Origin: Voacanga thouarsii
Lineage: Eukaryota > Streptophyta > Magnoliopsida > Gentianales > Apocynaceae
Direction: 5' to 3'
Assembly: GCA_026120185.1 (NCBI GenBank)
Contig: JANUWF010003369.1
Coordinates: 434,001-498,000, forward strand
Length of the DNA stretch: 64,000 nucleotides
The first letter of the stretch is position 1; the number at the start of each line of letters is the position of its first letter. The notes under the pieces were generated by a model. That model ran no database searches and was not told the DNA's origin. It saw nothing but the letters and a program-made list of their open reading frames with translations. Below are positions 47,004-58,957 of this stretch, in pieces. The position numbers were made by a program, and so were the translations under genes.

Positions 47004-48228
47004 ATCTAAATATCCAGGACCATGGGAAATAAGACTTAGATATTTACTTTAGGGTAGCTTCCTTGGAAAGCCGAAACAATCCAAGAAATTGTGGATCATT
47101 GGACTAGAAGTCTAAGGATGGTAGATGTCATTTAGAGAGGTGTTAGTGCATTTTTTCCTCTCTAATGCACAGCGATGTATAGAGGGGTATTTTAGTCATT
47201 TCACCTGTAGGTCGAAAGACTTTGCTAACACGGCATTGTCCTTGGGGTCAATATTTCATTATGGTGATATTAGAAAATATTTAAAATAGAAAATACAGCT
47301 ATTTATATGACAATGGTATTTTGGTCATTTTAGTAGCTAAGGCGATATGTCTTTTGGTCCCCAGTATAGACCGTAAATCCTAATTATATACAGGCTAAGG
47401 AATTGGTCATAAATTAAATTAAATGGAATTTATTTTATTTAAGTAGCTTGATTTAATTATTGGCTAGAATAAAATAAAGGTCCATAGAGAGAGAGAGAGA
47501 GAGAATTAATTAAATAAGTTTAGTTGGTTAATTAATTGTTCAGGGCTTTAGCCCATTTTGAATAATTAAAGATGGACCTGCGACTAGACTAATGTAGTCT
47601 TGTTAATTAGACTACTTTATTTGGGCTAGAAATTTATTTATTTACTGGGCCATTTATTTGGTTTTGATTAGAAAAATTAATTTGGTCCAAGAGGCTAAAC
47701 TAAGAGTCCAATGAGCCAAATTAAAGTCTTAGAAATTCCTGGATATTAGCCTGGGATAAGAGTCATGGATATACCATGATGCTTTGAGGTTAACAAGGTT
47801 TTTATGGGATTGGAAATTAAAAAAAAAAATCGTGATATATGTTGAAAAACAAGACGCACGGTTTTGGCTTTGCAAGAGTCATTTTTCCTCTCCAAAAACT
47901 TCTTCTCTGTGTGCATCGTTGTTTGCTAGACAGAGAACTATTTTCCCCTATTCCTTAGTCTTACGAGTCTTCACCAAATGTGGATTAGGTAGGCCATATA
48001 TTGGAATATCGAGAGGAAATTTGGCGTTCACATATATGCACAGACGCAGTAGGAGGCTTGCAGGAATCACATTAGAGGTTTCCACCAGTGCAACTACCCC
48101 AGTTCTAGATATTCCAATCCAGCCAATTTTGAGAACAAGAAGAGGTAAATGTTTTTTTTCTTCATTGAAGAGCCGCTGCATTTTTCCTTCTTTTCGTTTG
48201 CAGTGATTCTTTTGCCTTTTAATCTTCA
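47004..48228 (+). mobile_element. Truncated 3' LTR of Cop-2
   Basis: Starts with ctaaatatccagg, homologous to 44619 in the 5' LTR, and follows it to the end (cttttaatcttca). The first ~550 LTR bases are missing. Relative to the 5' LTR it contains about 110-120 extra bases around 47715-47830 and a longer GA run (47485-47502). Confidence 0.88.
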
Positions 48229-48233
48229 CATAT

Positions 48234-48722
48234 GTGGCCATGGACATAAATGCAAATGAGCTATAATGATGATAATTTGGTAAGGTTACAAGCTCAGATC
48301 GATGCTTTTAGTGCGACACCATTAGAAGTATCAATAAATTCTTTTATTACCAATTCAAATTCATCCATGAAGTGGCATAAAGAAGCTTCCCAACGATTGA
48401 GCCATCAACCAACACAATTAACCAAGTTAGTTGAGGATGTCATAAAGGCCCATTCACTTGAACAAGAGGACCCCAAAATAGAGGAGAGATGATATGAGGG
48501 ACAATTGCACAATGTGGCAAGAAAGGTATTCGAGTCTGCTCTATGTGCTAATAATTCTAACTTCTTTTTGTCACATGATTTTTTAGGTTCCTCTCAATTC
48601 TTGGAGAACAATGGTCCACATGAGGATGTGTTGAGCTTCAAATGCCTCAAGGAGTTAGTTTTTTCAATATATTTTACAAAGCCCTTAGAGGATGTTCACA
48701 ACTCAAACCCTTCCCTCTAATT
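48234..48722 (+). pseudogene. Unknown reading frames of TA-2
   Basis: After Cop-2 two adjacent open stretches (48250-48492, 80 codons; 48505-48720, 71 codons) lie in one frame separated by a single stop. The first contains LVRLQAQIDAFSA and QLTKLVEDVIKAH, the second ALCANNSNFFLSHDFLGSSQ. I recognise no domain. The original start would be the ATG at 44042 (MDNQQ) before the Cop-2 site, where a stop follows after four codons. It may be a relic of the element's single protein or chance. Confidence 0.3.
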
Positions 48723-50633
48723 TCAGGGATGTAACTTGTTATTTGTAGATGGGTTGAAAACTAAGGATGTCTTGATCCCATCTTTAAAATCTACACTACT
48801 AGATTCAAAGGGGAATTTTAATTGTGAAAAATCTTTTAAAGGGATAAGTGGTAATTCTAATGTTATACACTTTTTAGACATAATTTACATCTTTGTGTTG
48901 GGAACTTGATTTGTATGTCTAAAAAGGGACTACAGAAGGGGAGTCATGCATTTACATTCATTGTAACTAATATTTTTCATGAACCTTCTATTTTTGAAAA
49001 CCCTCTCTTATTTTTACTTTCATCATGCCTACATTTTTCAATGCACATTCATGTGTTTTCCAAAGGTTTGATAAGGGAGCATGATGAGTGGAGAGGGTTT
49101 GTATCTTTGTTTTATGTTTTGTTTTGTTAAGTGTTTTATTTTTTTTCCTTTCCCAAATAAGGAAGATATTTTCTAGTTTACGTGTGGGGGAGTACGTCAT
49201 GTCTTTATTTGCTTTGCTAAGATTTTTATTTGTATTTCTCTTTAGTTTGTTCTCTTTTATTTAAGTTTGTCTTTTTTATTTTGCCTTTATTTTCTTTATG
49301 CTTTTTGTTTTTTTACTAGTAGGAATAAATACTTCTTGGACAAGCCCTTCTCTCTATTCTAGGTTTTGATATCTATTGGAGTGTTATTGCACTTGAAAAG
49401 TATTGCTTAACCTTCTACCTCCCTTATTATTTTTTTGGTCCTTTTGGAGACGCTTTTGTGTGTTAATTTTTTGCCAATGAGGACATTGTCCAGTTTAAGT
49501 GTAGGGGGAGTTGTTTGGTGATATTCTTTGTCCAAGTTTTTATCAATTATCATGGTGTTTTATTGGTATCGAGGCTATTGAAAGTTTGAAAAAAAAATTG
49601 GAAAAATTTTTGAATTTGAAACTTTGAAAATTTAAAAATTGTGGAGCTAAATTGAGTTTATTTGTCTGTAATGAATTTTTTATTTTCTTTTTCACTTTGG
49701 ATATGGATTTGTCATTCATTATGGTAGGATTATTATTTTAAAATGTAAACTTGTGTATTAAGTTGGATTTTGCTATGTATTGAGAATTTAAGTTAACCTT
49801 GGTTATATTTGCTATTTGAGTTTTGTTTTATTCATTAAGTTTGAATGTGGATGATATGATGGAGTATGGGAAGAGTTGTTGATTAATTCTTGTATTATAG
49901 ATTTAAATTTTGTTTGACTTTGAGTTGTGAATAAGGAATGTGGGGAAATAAAAAAAATAGAGTTAAGAAAAAAAAAGCATATGAGTTGGAAAAAATATTT
50001 ATGTGATTTTATCTTTGAAAGAAAAAGAGTTGCTGAGAAGGGGCCAATACGGTGAGTGGAAGAGAAGAAACAAAGAAGCATCATACTCTTTTGAGGTTAT
50101 TTTGAAGGCAAGAAGGTAAGGAAAAAAGGAAGAAAGAAAAAGAAAATTGCTGAAAAAATGATGATGACTATAAAGGTGTCAATACGGTGCATGAAGAAAA
50201 ATCCATTCACTTGAGGCTATCAATTCTTTAAGTTATAGAAAGAAAAAAGAGTGGAGTGTTTTCATTTTCCACTAACTTTAGTTGTGTAAATTTGAGTTTA
50301 TCATGCTGGAATTGGTTAAATGGCTTGACTTGTATGATTTATGTTATCTATGTTTTTGCTTGAGGAGTAGGATACTTTTTTTGCACTAGATATAAGGTTG
50401 TTTAACTTAAATTTGATGGCCTTAGGATTATTTGATTTAATACATGAGTTTGAAAGGTTTTAAAAGGGTTGAATGAATGACAAGTTTGTATTTAAGGTTG
50501 GAAGAAGATTATTTCTTTATTATGGATGAATTTTCTAAGGATAAGTTGAAATGTTATTTTGTTTGATGTCATTTGCTTAATGTCTAATTCTTGTTTGCTT
50601 GAGGACAAGTAAAAGTTCAAGTGTTGGGGTATG
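48723..50633 (+). other. Long 3' non-coding region of TA-2 with three PPT-like tracts
   Basis: About 1.9 kb without supportable genes, T-rich, containing three similar purine tracts: gtttacgtgtgggggagta (about 49177-49195), gtttaagtgtagggggagt (about 49494-49512) and ttcaagtgttggggtatg (50616-50633). The last borders the 3' LTR and is the functional polypurine tract. A gaggaca- motif precedes the second and third (gaggacattgtcc, gaggacaagt). Confidence 0.6.
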
Positions 50634-51842
50634 TGATAGGGGAAAAATTCATGTATAATTTTCTAGTTATTTAAGGGTGTTTTATGATATATTTATTGCA
50701 ATAACTAGGCCAGGAAGACTAGAGCACGGCTAGCGTAAGCCATGCCAAACAAAGCAGATGCCGGTCGTAATCTACCCAATGTTGGCGAGCTTTCCAATTA
50801 CGCACAGATTTGGTAATTTCCTAATAGTTTGGATATTTTCTAATCTCTACTCAGAGACTCTTTGGGAACAAATTTTAGCCTCTTGGAAGCCTATTTAAAC
50901 AAGAAAAATACAAGTAAAAAATGTGATTTGAAGGATCTAAGCTAGCTACTTATTATTCAAAGACAAAATCAGCACTTAAAGAGGCATTGTTCAAAAGAAG
51001 TTTTCAAGAGAAGAAGAATGGCTTATCTATGAGTTCTATCTTTTATCCTTTGTTTACTTTTCTAGAACAATGTGTGCATAATGTTTTGATTGTAATTCAA
51101 TATTATTTTGGAGATTATTATTTTGAGTTAATTGGGATTTTGATCAATCTATTGTTGTTCTGGGTATTTGATTACTTGTTATCATTGGTTATTGATATGT
51201 TTTCTTCTAATTGACTTGGGAAACAATATTAGAAGTTCATTGCATTGATTTCATATTTGTTAAATCTTAATGGACTTGGGAAATGAAGTCAAGATTAAAG
51301 AACTAAAATAATTAAACATTAGTTGATTTCACCTAGAGTATAAGGTCATTGGCTAATTTCATGTTTATAAGGTATGAGTTTAATGCATATTTTGGTTGCT
51401 TTGGTTTGATTGGGAAATTTTCTAAATTAGTCAAGGGATAGTAATTCCATGGATTGGGAAAGAACTGGACTCTACATAAGTAAGTTCATGATTTGGAAAA
51501 TGATTAGATTTTACTTAAGTTCCTTCATGATGCCAAGATGACAATTGATTGCGATAAATGCTAAGTGATTTAATATTATATTTTCAAGATAAATTATCTA
51601 GTTCATGAATTTGTATCCTTGAGTTATATCTGTTTTTATCTTTATTTGTTTTTCTTTATATTCTCTTCTTATTTTATTGCTAAACAATAAAGATTTAGGT
51701 AAAGTAATTAAGGTAGGAGCCTATGTTCTTGTGGATTCGATACTTGTCCATATGTATGGTTTTAGCAGTTGGAATTTTAATTAAAACTTAATTAATTGTG
51801 TAATTTGTTAGTAATATTTTCTACACTAAAAAACATGCATCA
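50634..51842 (+). mobile_element. 3' LTR of TA-2
   Basis: 1,209 bp, TGATAGGGG to catgcatca. It aligns with the 5' LTR except for a ~190-base internal gap that removes most of the first GC-rich block. Many point differences show an old insertion. Confidence 0.88.
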
Positions 51843-52111
51843 TCTGGTCTGGACGCCTGCCTCGGCTCCAAGCAGTTCGAGCTATGGCTCGGCTCAACTC
51901 GTCTTCTTCTCCAGTTTTTTTTTTCTTTGCAATTTTTTCCAGAACCTCTGCAACTTTGCTCTGTGATCAATCCAAGTGGCCTTTTGTTACATTTTTTTTC
52001 ATCAAACCAATTACCATATCCATCTATACCCTTTCAAATCGGGTTTATAGGATTGCTATAGAAAAACTTTTAAATTTTACAAAGTTTCCTAAACCTCAAC
52101 TGCGAGGTGTA
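51843..52111 (-). other. Leader fragment of Cop-1 between TA-2 and SIRE-1
   Basis: 269 bases. The left part is the continuation of the Cop-1 leader (gagccgagcc on the minus strand, as in Cop-2 near 46050). It ends with gtgta, the target duplication of SIRE-1. No coding content. Confidence 0.7.
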
Positions 52112-53665
52112 TGATAAACCATAGAGGGGGGTGAATAAAGTTTCTGGCAAAGAATTTCAAAATTTAAAGATCTTCTGAAAATATTAAAATAAGAAAAAAC
52201 ATGTGCGAGGGCCACAAAAATAGATTTTCTGTGCAGCTTTGAATATGTTGTTAAAGAACTTTCAAGAACTTCGGTAAATGATGAAATGAAGATCTAAACT
52301 GAAGCATTAAAAATAGTCTCACTTAATCAACATAAAAGTCTTTGATCCAATTAATAGATGCAAGGAGGAGTGTAATGTTTTCAAGTCAGATGAGCAGTAA
52401 AAGCACAGGCATGGAAATCAGATTAGCTTCGTAGCAGTAAGAGAGCAGACATGAATCTTTAGAAATATCACTAAATGTCGAGAAGATGGTCTTGTTTTAA
52501 GAATGCGTAGTTGGGACATTAAAGACAAACTTTCTATAGAACACAAATGTCTTTAAAACTGATCAACAATATAGAGATCGACATAAAGTTCTTTAATATA
52601 ATGGCCAGCAAAAATGCAGTGATAGAGTGAGGATGAAATGCAAAAGAAAAAACCCAAGGAATTATAGTGGTTTGATTCTCAACCGATCTACATCCACTAC
52701 CTTAATTACCCACGTAAGGATTTTAACACAATCACTAAAACCTTTTTCCCAAACCAATGGTGGTAGGCTATACCAATCTTACATAAGAGGATCACCAACC
52801 TCGGTTTTACACCCAACCTCTTAAATCACAACAATCAACCTTGATACATTGACCAAACAAGGCTCACCTCAAATGGGTTTTACACCACAACCTCGTTATA
52901 AGATAGAATGAATGAAAACTTACAGAAATAGCTCACAAGTTTGAGCAAATATGAATAGATAAGCTCCAATAGCCTTTAACCTTTTGAACAATTCAATTTA
53001 ACCTTTGAAGCATAATGAAAATGAAGATTTTTGTTTTCTAAAGCGTAAGAGTGTTTCTGGAAAAGATAGCACAAAAATCTTGTAGAAAATCAGGTTTAAA
53101 TGGCTTTTATAGAAGTGAAAAGTAGGACAGTAACGGCTAGTTAACAACTAGTTTTCGCTGTCAGATTTACCAGCATCTTGGACTCATGTTTTGGACGATA
53201 GTGCATCCAAAAGGTAAGTCCAAAATTGTACTTTTTTAGGCAGAAATGACTTGATACTGTTCATAGCTTTTTGAACGAAGCTTCTGGATGTAGTGTTATC
53301 TAAACTACTCAATTCAGAATTCTGAGACATAAAACTTTGAAATCTTTTTGTTTGTGTGCTTCAAGGTAGAAATAAATTGAATCATTAGGTAAAGAGACAT
53401 AGAAATTTACAAGAAATATCTTAATAACGATTCCTATTCTAAAGTTCTTCCACAAGGACTTATTGGTATACAATTTCTTAAGCTTGATCTTCTACTTGAT
53501 CACCCATTCTTAGATTCCACTGCTCAAGAGTTGCTTAGCAATCTTATTTGCAGGTCTTGGAAGAACTAAAGTTAAACATGTCCTATCACATATAGATCAC
53601 ATAAGTTAGTCCACATCAATGTTTGTCATAAGTAAAAACATAGGAGAATGCCCTTAAGGCTAACA
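52112..53665 (-). mobile_element. 3' LTR of SIRE-1
   Basis: 1,554 bp; minus strand TGTTAGCC...GGTTTATCA. A minus-strand TATA box CTATAAAAG is at 53104-53112. It pairs with 60777-62363. Non-coding. Confidence 0.92.
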
Positions 53666-53682
53666 ATCTCCCCCTTTTTGAG
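53666..53682 (-). other. Polypurine tract of SIRE-1
   Basis: Minus strand tcaaaaagggggagat directly before the LTR start, the primer for plus-strand DNA. A second similar tract, gacaaagggggag, lies at about 54786-54803. Repeated PPT-like motifs upstream of the 3' LTR are known in Sireviruses. Confidence 0.8.
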
Positions 53683-55400
53683 CGATGACAAACTTGATGG
53701 GGTTGTGATATAGAAACAACGATATGTAAATTAGGGACATGTTAGACCGAGAGAAATATGAATAATATTTATTGAAATTCAATCTATAATTATAGGACTC
53801 AAAGTGTGCTTAGGAGATTAAGATAGAAAATTAAAGCATATACTCACAAGCATGGCTCAATGAGCCTATGGCCCAACCTACCTCATTCCTTCCATCACAC
53901 GACTATTTCACATGGAAGTAGCCGCAATTAGTACTCACAAAAATGTATAAATATATACATGAGGAGGTATAGAAGACAAATCATAAGATGTAATGCTTCC
54001 CTTTAGTATCTGCCTATACGAACACAAGATATAGAGCTATGAAGTGCATTTCAAAAATAAAACTTGATTTCAAGATTTTGGACTTCCAAAACATGCATCC
54101 AAAATAGGGTAAAATGAGGCATAAGCTAATATTTTAAAAACTAATTTTTGGACTGGTCTTTTGGATTAAATAAATATAGGTTCAAAACTCCCCTTGTGTA
54201 TGTGCAGGGTAAAAAAAAATTTTTTCACAAGGATAGATCAGAGGTTTTCAATCCAACCCAATTTTCTCAAGGTATTTCAACACAAGGAATTTTCTGTGCA
54301 ACCAAAGAGAAGTTTTCATAAGCATAAGTATTCTCATTATCCAAATATTTAAACAAAATGCATATCACATCCATAGCCAAAAAAAAAAAAAAAAATCATC
54401 TGGCTTATTCCAAATCAGTTAGAATGCAATAAACTCATACACACACTTTATTCTCCTTAGTCCATAATAGAAACAACAACTTAACATAGTCTCTATCAAA
54501 TCACCATAAACAGTCATAATTCATCTTAAGCCATACGAATTTATAATCCTCATAAGCAGTCATAATCATAATCCATATTTATAAAGGCGAAGACCAGTGA
54601 AAGAGATATGATGAAAAAAAAATTGCACAACACAATGTTTGATCAACTCAAATCCCAAAAATGTATTTCACAAAATCACAAGATTCTAAAGAAAGTTTCA
54701 GTTTCCACATCATAGTCTTCATAACTATATCAAATCATAGTGCACAATCCCTTATTCTTTAAATCATCAATTTACAATCCATATTTTCTCCCCCTTTGTC
54801 ATCAATCAAAATAATAGTAATAACAATAAGTAGTAGAGGAGCAATCAGTAGTACTTTGACATAATATCAGGAGAATGCCCAGAATAGGACCAGTAATAAA
54901 TAATATTGACAATAACAATAAGCAATAGGCAACTAGTAGTAATATTAGTTAAAGACTAAAATAAGGATCTCCATGAAAATATAGTGTAGAGAGCAGGAAG
55001 TTTTGCACGTCATTAGAATAAAAGTTGGCAGAAGAAGTTATCACTCAACGATCGTCATGTGCCATATCTCATGGAATAAGGATAGTTGTAGGCTTAGTAT
55101 TGGCACCTTTATTTGAATGTTTTCCAATAATTCTACTAAACTTTTGTTTTACCACGACATGCTTCTTCTTTTAGCCAGATAGGCTACCAAATGTAGCTGG
55201 TTTGTTTTACTTGGAAGCCTTCTTGGGTGCAATAATTATTCAACAGTGGGCACATTTCTTTCTAGTTCTCTTGCGCACTCTCCATCTTTGGTTGAATATT
55301 AGTTTCTTCTTGCGTTCAAGGAATGATATTTTAAGGCACTAGCATAGGTGGAGGAACTTGTTTAGTCGAATGGACTTCAGCTTTATATTTCTTTCCTTCC
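53683..55400 (-). other. 3' non-coding region of SIRE-1
   Basis: About 1.7 kb, A-rich on the plus strand (A-runs at about 54212 and 54381-54396), with the extra purine tract. I see no coding region. Such a long segment between the last coding region and the 3' LTR fits a Sirevirus. Confidence 0.5.
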
Positions 55401-56560
55401 ACATTTGTCAGCCTATTTTCCAATTTTTTGTTCACCTTTGACTTCTGCAATCAGACTGCTTTAGCTTGGTATATAGCAGATTTAGAGCATCTAAAATACT
55501 CTGCATTTTTCACTTTCCTAAGTTTTCTGCTTCCCTTTACTTGATGTTTCCCCTTGAATTTCAGTCTCAACTTTTCTATCTCTTCTTCAGTAGCCTCTCT
55601 AAGTAATACCACTTGATTATCCACTTGAATGACTCCCATTTTCTCAAATGAATTTCTGCTGTGGATGATACTTTGCAGAGCTTAGGGGTAACTGTACTTA
55701 AATCAATATTGAAGTACTTGAATAGCTTGATGAAAAGGTTTCTAAAGAATAATGCTTTGTTTAATGTGTTCTGAGATTAAGGCAGCAATTTCACAACAAA
55801 AAATCCAAAGCTAATTTATTTTCCTTCTGACAGAGCTTACAACAATACTATTTGCAGATGTCTTGTGGCTAAAACTCGGTATCACCATGGTTGTAGCAAT
55901 TTTTCCATTCCATTTAATCATTTGGCATTTCAATCACTTGAATTTCTAAAGCTTTTGGCACTAACAAATTTCATATCAAATCGACTCAGTTAAAAGAAAA
56001 TTTCAGATTTTTTTCAGGCAGATTATTCATTTCAAACAACTATAGTCCACTATCTCTGAAAAAATTCTATTTAATATACAATGGTTAAACTCGAAGTTCA
56101 CTTCTCCAACTCTAGATGTATACCCCAGCATTTTAAACCCATTCGCTATTTCCTCATTGCATCTCTTTCTCATATTTGCATAGAAATCTCCAACTAGTGT
56201 AGTGTATAGTTTTTCATTCACATATAGCAGAGCACTTCACCTAACAGACTCAATTATACTAAGACTCAGTTGAATAGTTTAAGAAGGACTTGGGGCAACA
56301 CGATATCCAACAACCACAGTTCTATTTCTAGATACCCAGGCACTATATTCAAATTCACCCTCTTTGAGTTGAGAAATCGAGGTACCTGAATATCCGTGCT
56401 TTCCTCTTCTTGAGGTTGTTTTGATAATCTAGGTTGAGGACTTGGTTCATCAATGGCCACTCATTTTTCCTTCTTCTTCATAGATATTAGTCCGGTCTGT
56501 ACTTGATTTCCTTTTCATTACCTTCTTCTTAGCTTCTTTTGCTTTTAGCTCGGTTTTTTT
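55401..56560 (-). pseudogene. Degenerate third coding region of SIRE-1 (env-like position)
   Basis: Three short open stretches on the minus strand (56266-56460, 56027-56221, 55451-55639) lie downstream of pol in the place where Sireviruses carry an extra, often called env-like, reading frame. One contains LVGDFYANMRKRCNEEI and VEVNF-like GEVNFEFNHCILNRIF, which resembles a plant transposon-protein motif (L-V-x-x-F-Y-A-N). Another is Lys/Glu-rich (EEIEKLRLKFKG). No signal peptide or membrane span can be made out in these fragments. Function is not claimed. Confidence 0.4.
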
Positions 56561-56816
56561 ACTTGGTTTTGAGGATTTTACCCATGGCAAATAGGATGGA
56601 AAGTTTTGATTCTTTTGGGTTTTTTGCGAGAAAATGAAGGCTAGAGGAAAGAGAACTGTCTAAGAGAAATGACAGCTTTTCAAATTTTTGAAGGGAGAAG
56701 AATGTTCAAATGGATTTTAATTCTTTTTGGGGTTTACGATGTATTGAAAATCATAAGTGCAATTTAGTACATTTGATAAAGGTTATTTCTATAAATATGT
56801 AAAGATATTATGATAT

Positions 56817-56817
<1 letters not shown>

Positions 56818-56854
<37 letters not shown>

Positions 56855-56892
56855 TGTGTGTGTGTGTGTGTGTATGTGTGTGTGTGTGTGTG
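56818..56892 (+). repeat. Compound (AG)n(TG)n microsatellite in SIRE-1
   Basis: AG run 56818-56851 followed by TG/GT 56852-56892 with a single interruption (tgta). It lies just downstream of the RT relic on the minus strand, where RNase H would be expected. Confidence 0.95.
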
Positions 56893-57960
56893 TTGTAGTT
56901 AGAATAAAAAGGTGGGAGTTTTTGAATTAAAAGATTTGAACATTTTGGACGCAGATTGTTCGTCCAATTTCCCGGTCCAAAATACATTTCAAGTACTCCA
57001 TCCAATATCTCCATCCAAATCAGAAGATCTTTAGGAATTCTGCAAGAATAAATAATCAATCTCTAGCAAAATCGTTAGATACATAATCTGATCATTTCCA
57101 AACCTCCTTAGATGATCGAATCATTTTTCAGCCAGTAGTTTGTGAATATATCTTTTAAGTAGTTCATTGGCATACTTGTCTTGATTTAGAAAGATATCAT
57201 CTATGGTATACTTTCTTGAGGATCGAGGAAGAAGTTAAGTCCTCTCATCATACTCATGTCAAACTCTTGCTACATTGTCTTGGTAGATTTCTTGCATGAG
57301 GAATCATAAGTAGCTCCAAATATAATATCAACAATATATATTTGCACAATTAAGATGTCATCATAATTTTTAGATTTGATAAATAATGTGGTATCCATTA
57401 AGCCTCTTGAAGAACCTCTTGAAAGAAGAAGATCACTAAGAGATAGTTTGGAAATCATTCATAAATAAAACTTGGGGATTTCTTCATATAAACTTCTTCT
57501 TCAATAACACCATTTAAGAAAGCACTTTTGGCATCCATTTGTTAGAGTATAAAACCTTTGAAAAAAATCCAAAAGCAAGTAACATTTTAATGAATTCTAA
57601 TCGAGCAATCGGGAGTTTTATCATAGTCAATACCCTCTTCTTGATTGAATCATTGGGCAACTGATCTAGCTTTACTTCTAATAACAATGACATGCTTATT
57701 AAGTTTGTTTTTGAAAATCCACTTGGTATCAATTACGAGATGGTCAAGTGGTCTAAGGACAAGCTTCCAAACTTGATTCTTTTCAAATTGGTTCAATTTT
57801 TCTTGCTTGGTCATAATAATAAAAAAATGCATCATGTGAGGCTGCATCAATTTAATTAGGTTCAGTGCTAGAAAGTAAAGCAAAATTATCAACAAAATAC
57901 CTTTGGATTTTAACTTCGCAGCTAGGATCACCTAACAATATGTTTTTTTGGATTGACAGT
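56893..57960 (-). pseudogene. Reverse transcriptase relic of SIRE-1
   Basis: Minus-strand motifs in order: FEKNQVWKLVLRPLDHLVID, TKWIFKNKLNKH, SKARSVAQ (usually K-A-R-L-V-A-Q), LLAFGF and FLKWCY-like remains of the A-F-L-N-G block, then the catalytic box as VQIYIVDIIFGAT, where the usual Y-V-D-D is replaced. Each piece is in a different frame or followed by stops. After ~57240 no RNase H motif (such as the F-T-K-P-L end) is found. Confidence 0.82.
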
Positions 57961-58660
57961 TTTGGACTTCCAATCTTTTGGTAGATTCTGATCAGTGTGT
58001 TCGACACTTCTTTGCTCATTTTCTTCAAGTTGTTGATCTTCTAATTCCTCTTTTTTGGCATGGTTGTCAAATAATGGAGCTTCATGATGCTCAATGCCAT
58101 TTTTCTTTGAGCTACCTAAATACTCATCGTCTTTCTAGAGGAATATATGTTAGATATATAAAAAATTTACAGGCATGGATTTTTCCACACATAGAGTTCT
58201 TTTATAGAAACACTCTAAATATCCTTTTCACAGAAGAGATAAAGTCCAAGTATATCTCAAAAAATCATTTACTAAAACATGAGCATACCTCTTACCATTT
58301 AGGCTTGTGCTTATCGTTCGTTCAAACAAATCCATATGTATTAGCTCAAAAGGTTTTGAAGTTGAAATCATTTTCTTAGATTTGAAATATGTCTTGGTTT
58401 GTTTTCTAAAAAAGCAAGCATCACATAGTTTATTTTGTCAAAATCATTTTGAGCAGTCATTTCTCAAGTTCTTTTGATGACAATCTATTTAGCAAATCAA
58501 TAAAGACATGGACTAACCTTCTATGCTAAAGGTAGCCATTAATATCAAATATGGAGAGGTACTTTACATAATAAGCAATGGGATCATCAAGATATAATAC
58601 ATAGACATTGTTAATGTGATTGACAACAAAAATGATTTCATCACAAGAACTATCAATGAT
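57961..58660 (-). pseudogene. Pre-integrase and integrase relic of SIRE-1
   Basis: The minus strand shows a pre-integrase-like W/H-R-R-L remnant (HRRLVHVFIDLLNRL), then cysteine and lysine-rich fragments and ELIHMDLF-like ANTYGF. The catalytic core that should hold the second Asp and the Glu (D-x-G-x-E-F, Q-Q-N-G-V) is not found. About 700 bases stand where an integrase needs well over 1 kb, so a deletion is likely. Low sequence quality prevents exact limits. Confidence 0.6.
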
Positions 58661-58957
58661 AGATCATGAACCTTTTCCAAAATTGACCTTACAACAATTT
58701 TCACACAAAAGACTAATAGTAAGCAAGTTGCGCTTTAATTTATCAATCAATAATACTTGCATGATAATGATGGGGAATCCTTTACCAATGTTGCCTATAC
58801 CGAGTATTTCCCTTTTCTTATCTCTAAATGTAACAAATCCATCATTTACAGTTGGAAGGTCATCCATTAGTGCAGCATTTCCCATCATGTGTCTTGAGCA
58901 TCCACTATCCAATACCATTTCGTGGAGCTCAATTTTGCAGCTGATGTGCCTATTCAT
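58661..58957 (-). pseudogene. Protease of SIRE-1
   Basis: ELHEMVLDSGCSRHMMG carries the copia protease active site D-S-G. It is followed by DGFVTFRDKK, EILGIGNIGKG and LLTISLLCEN. The 97-codon stretch is open and keeps the expected length and order. It follows the gag C-terminal knuckle within a few codons. It cleaves the polyprotein in the family. Confidence 0.88.

Larger units (their letters stand above)
44068..48228 (+). mobile_element. Deleted Ty1/copia element Cop-2 in TA-2, target duplication CATAT
   Basis: 4,161 bp, TGTTGGGAAATATGCC to ttttaatcttca, with exact duplications catat (44063-44067 and 48229-48233). The 5' LTR (44068-45704) is complete; the 3' LTR is present only from a point matching 44619. 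Between them lies ~1.3 kb of leader-type sequence with no gag or pol. The LTR and leader match Cop-1, so this is the same family in the opposite orientation. A deletion removed coding DNA and the first ~550 bases of the 3' LTR. Confidence 0.9.
42348..51842 (+). mobile_element. Non-autonomous Tat/Athila-type LTR element (TA-2)
   Basis: LTRs at 42348-43784 and 50634-51842, both starting TGATAGGGG. A primer site resembling tRNA-Asp lies at 43791-43808 and a purine tract sits before the 3' LTR. The flanks gctgg (42343-42347) and tctgg (51843-51847) differ at one base. Without Cop-2 the element is about 5.3 kb with ~2.7 kb internal. I recognise no gag, protease, RT, RNase H or integrase, so it would depend on another element (LARD-like). 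The Cop-1 leader resumes after it. Confidence 0.87.

Noticed and set aside
44068..48228. CRISPR array or bacterial mobile element
   Set aside because: The direct repeats here are LTRs with TG...CA ends and a 5-bp target duplication; no short spaced repeats were found anywhere in the window.
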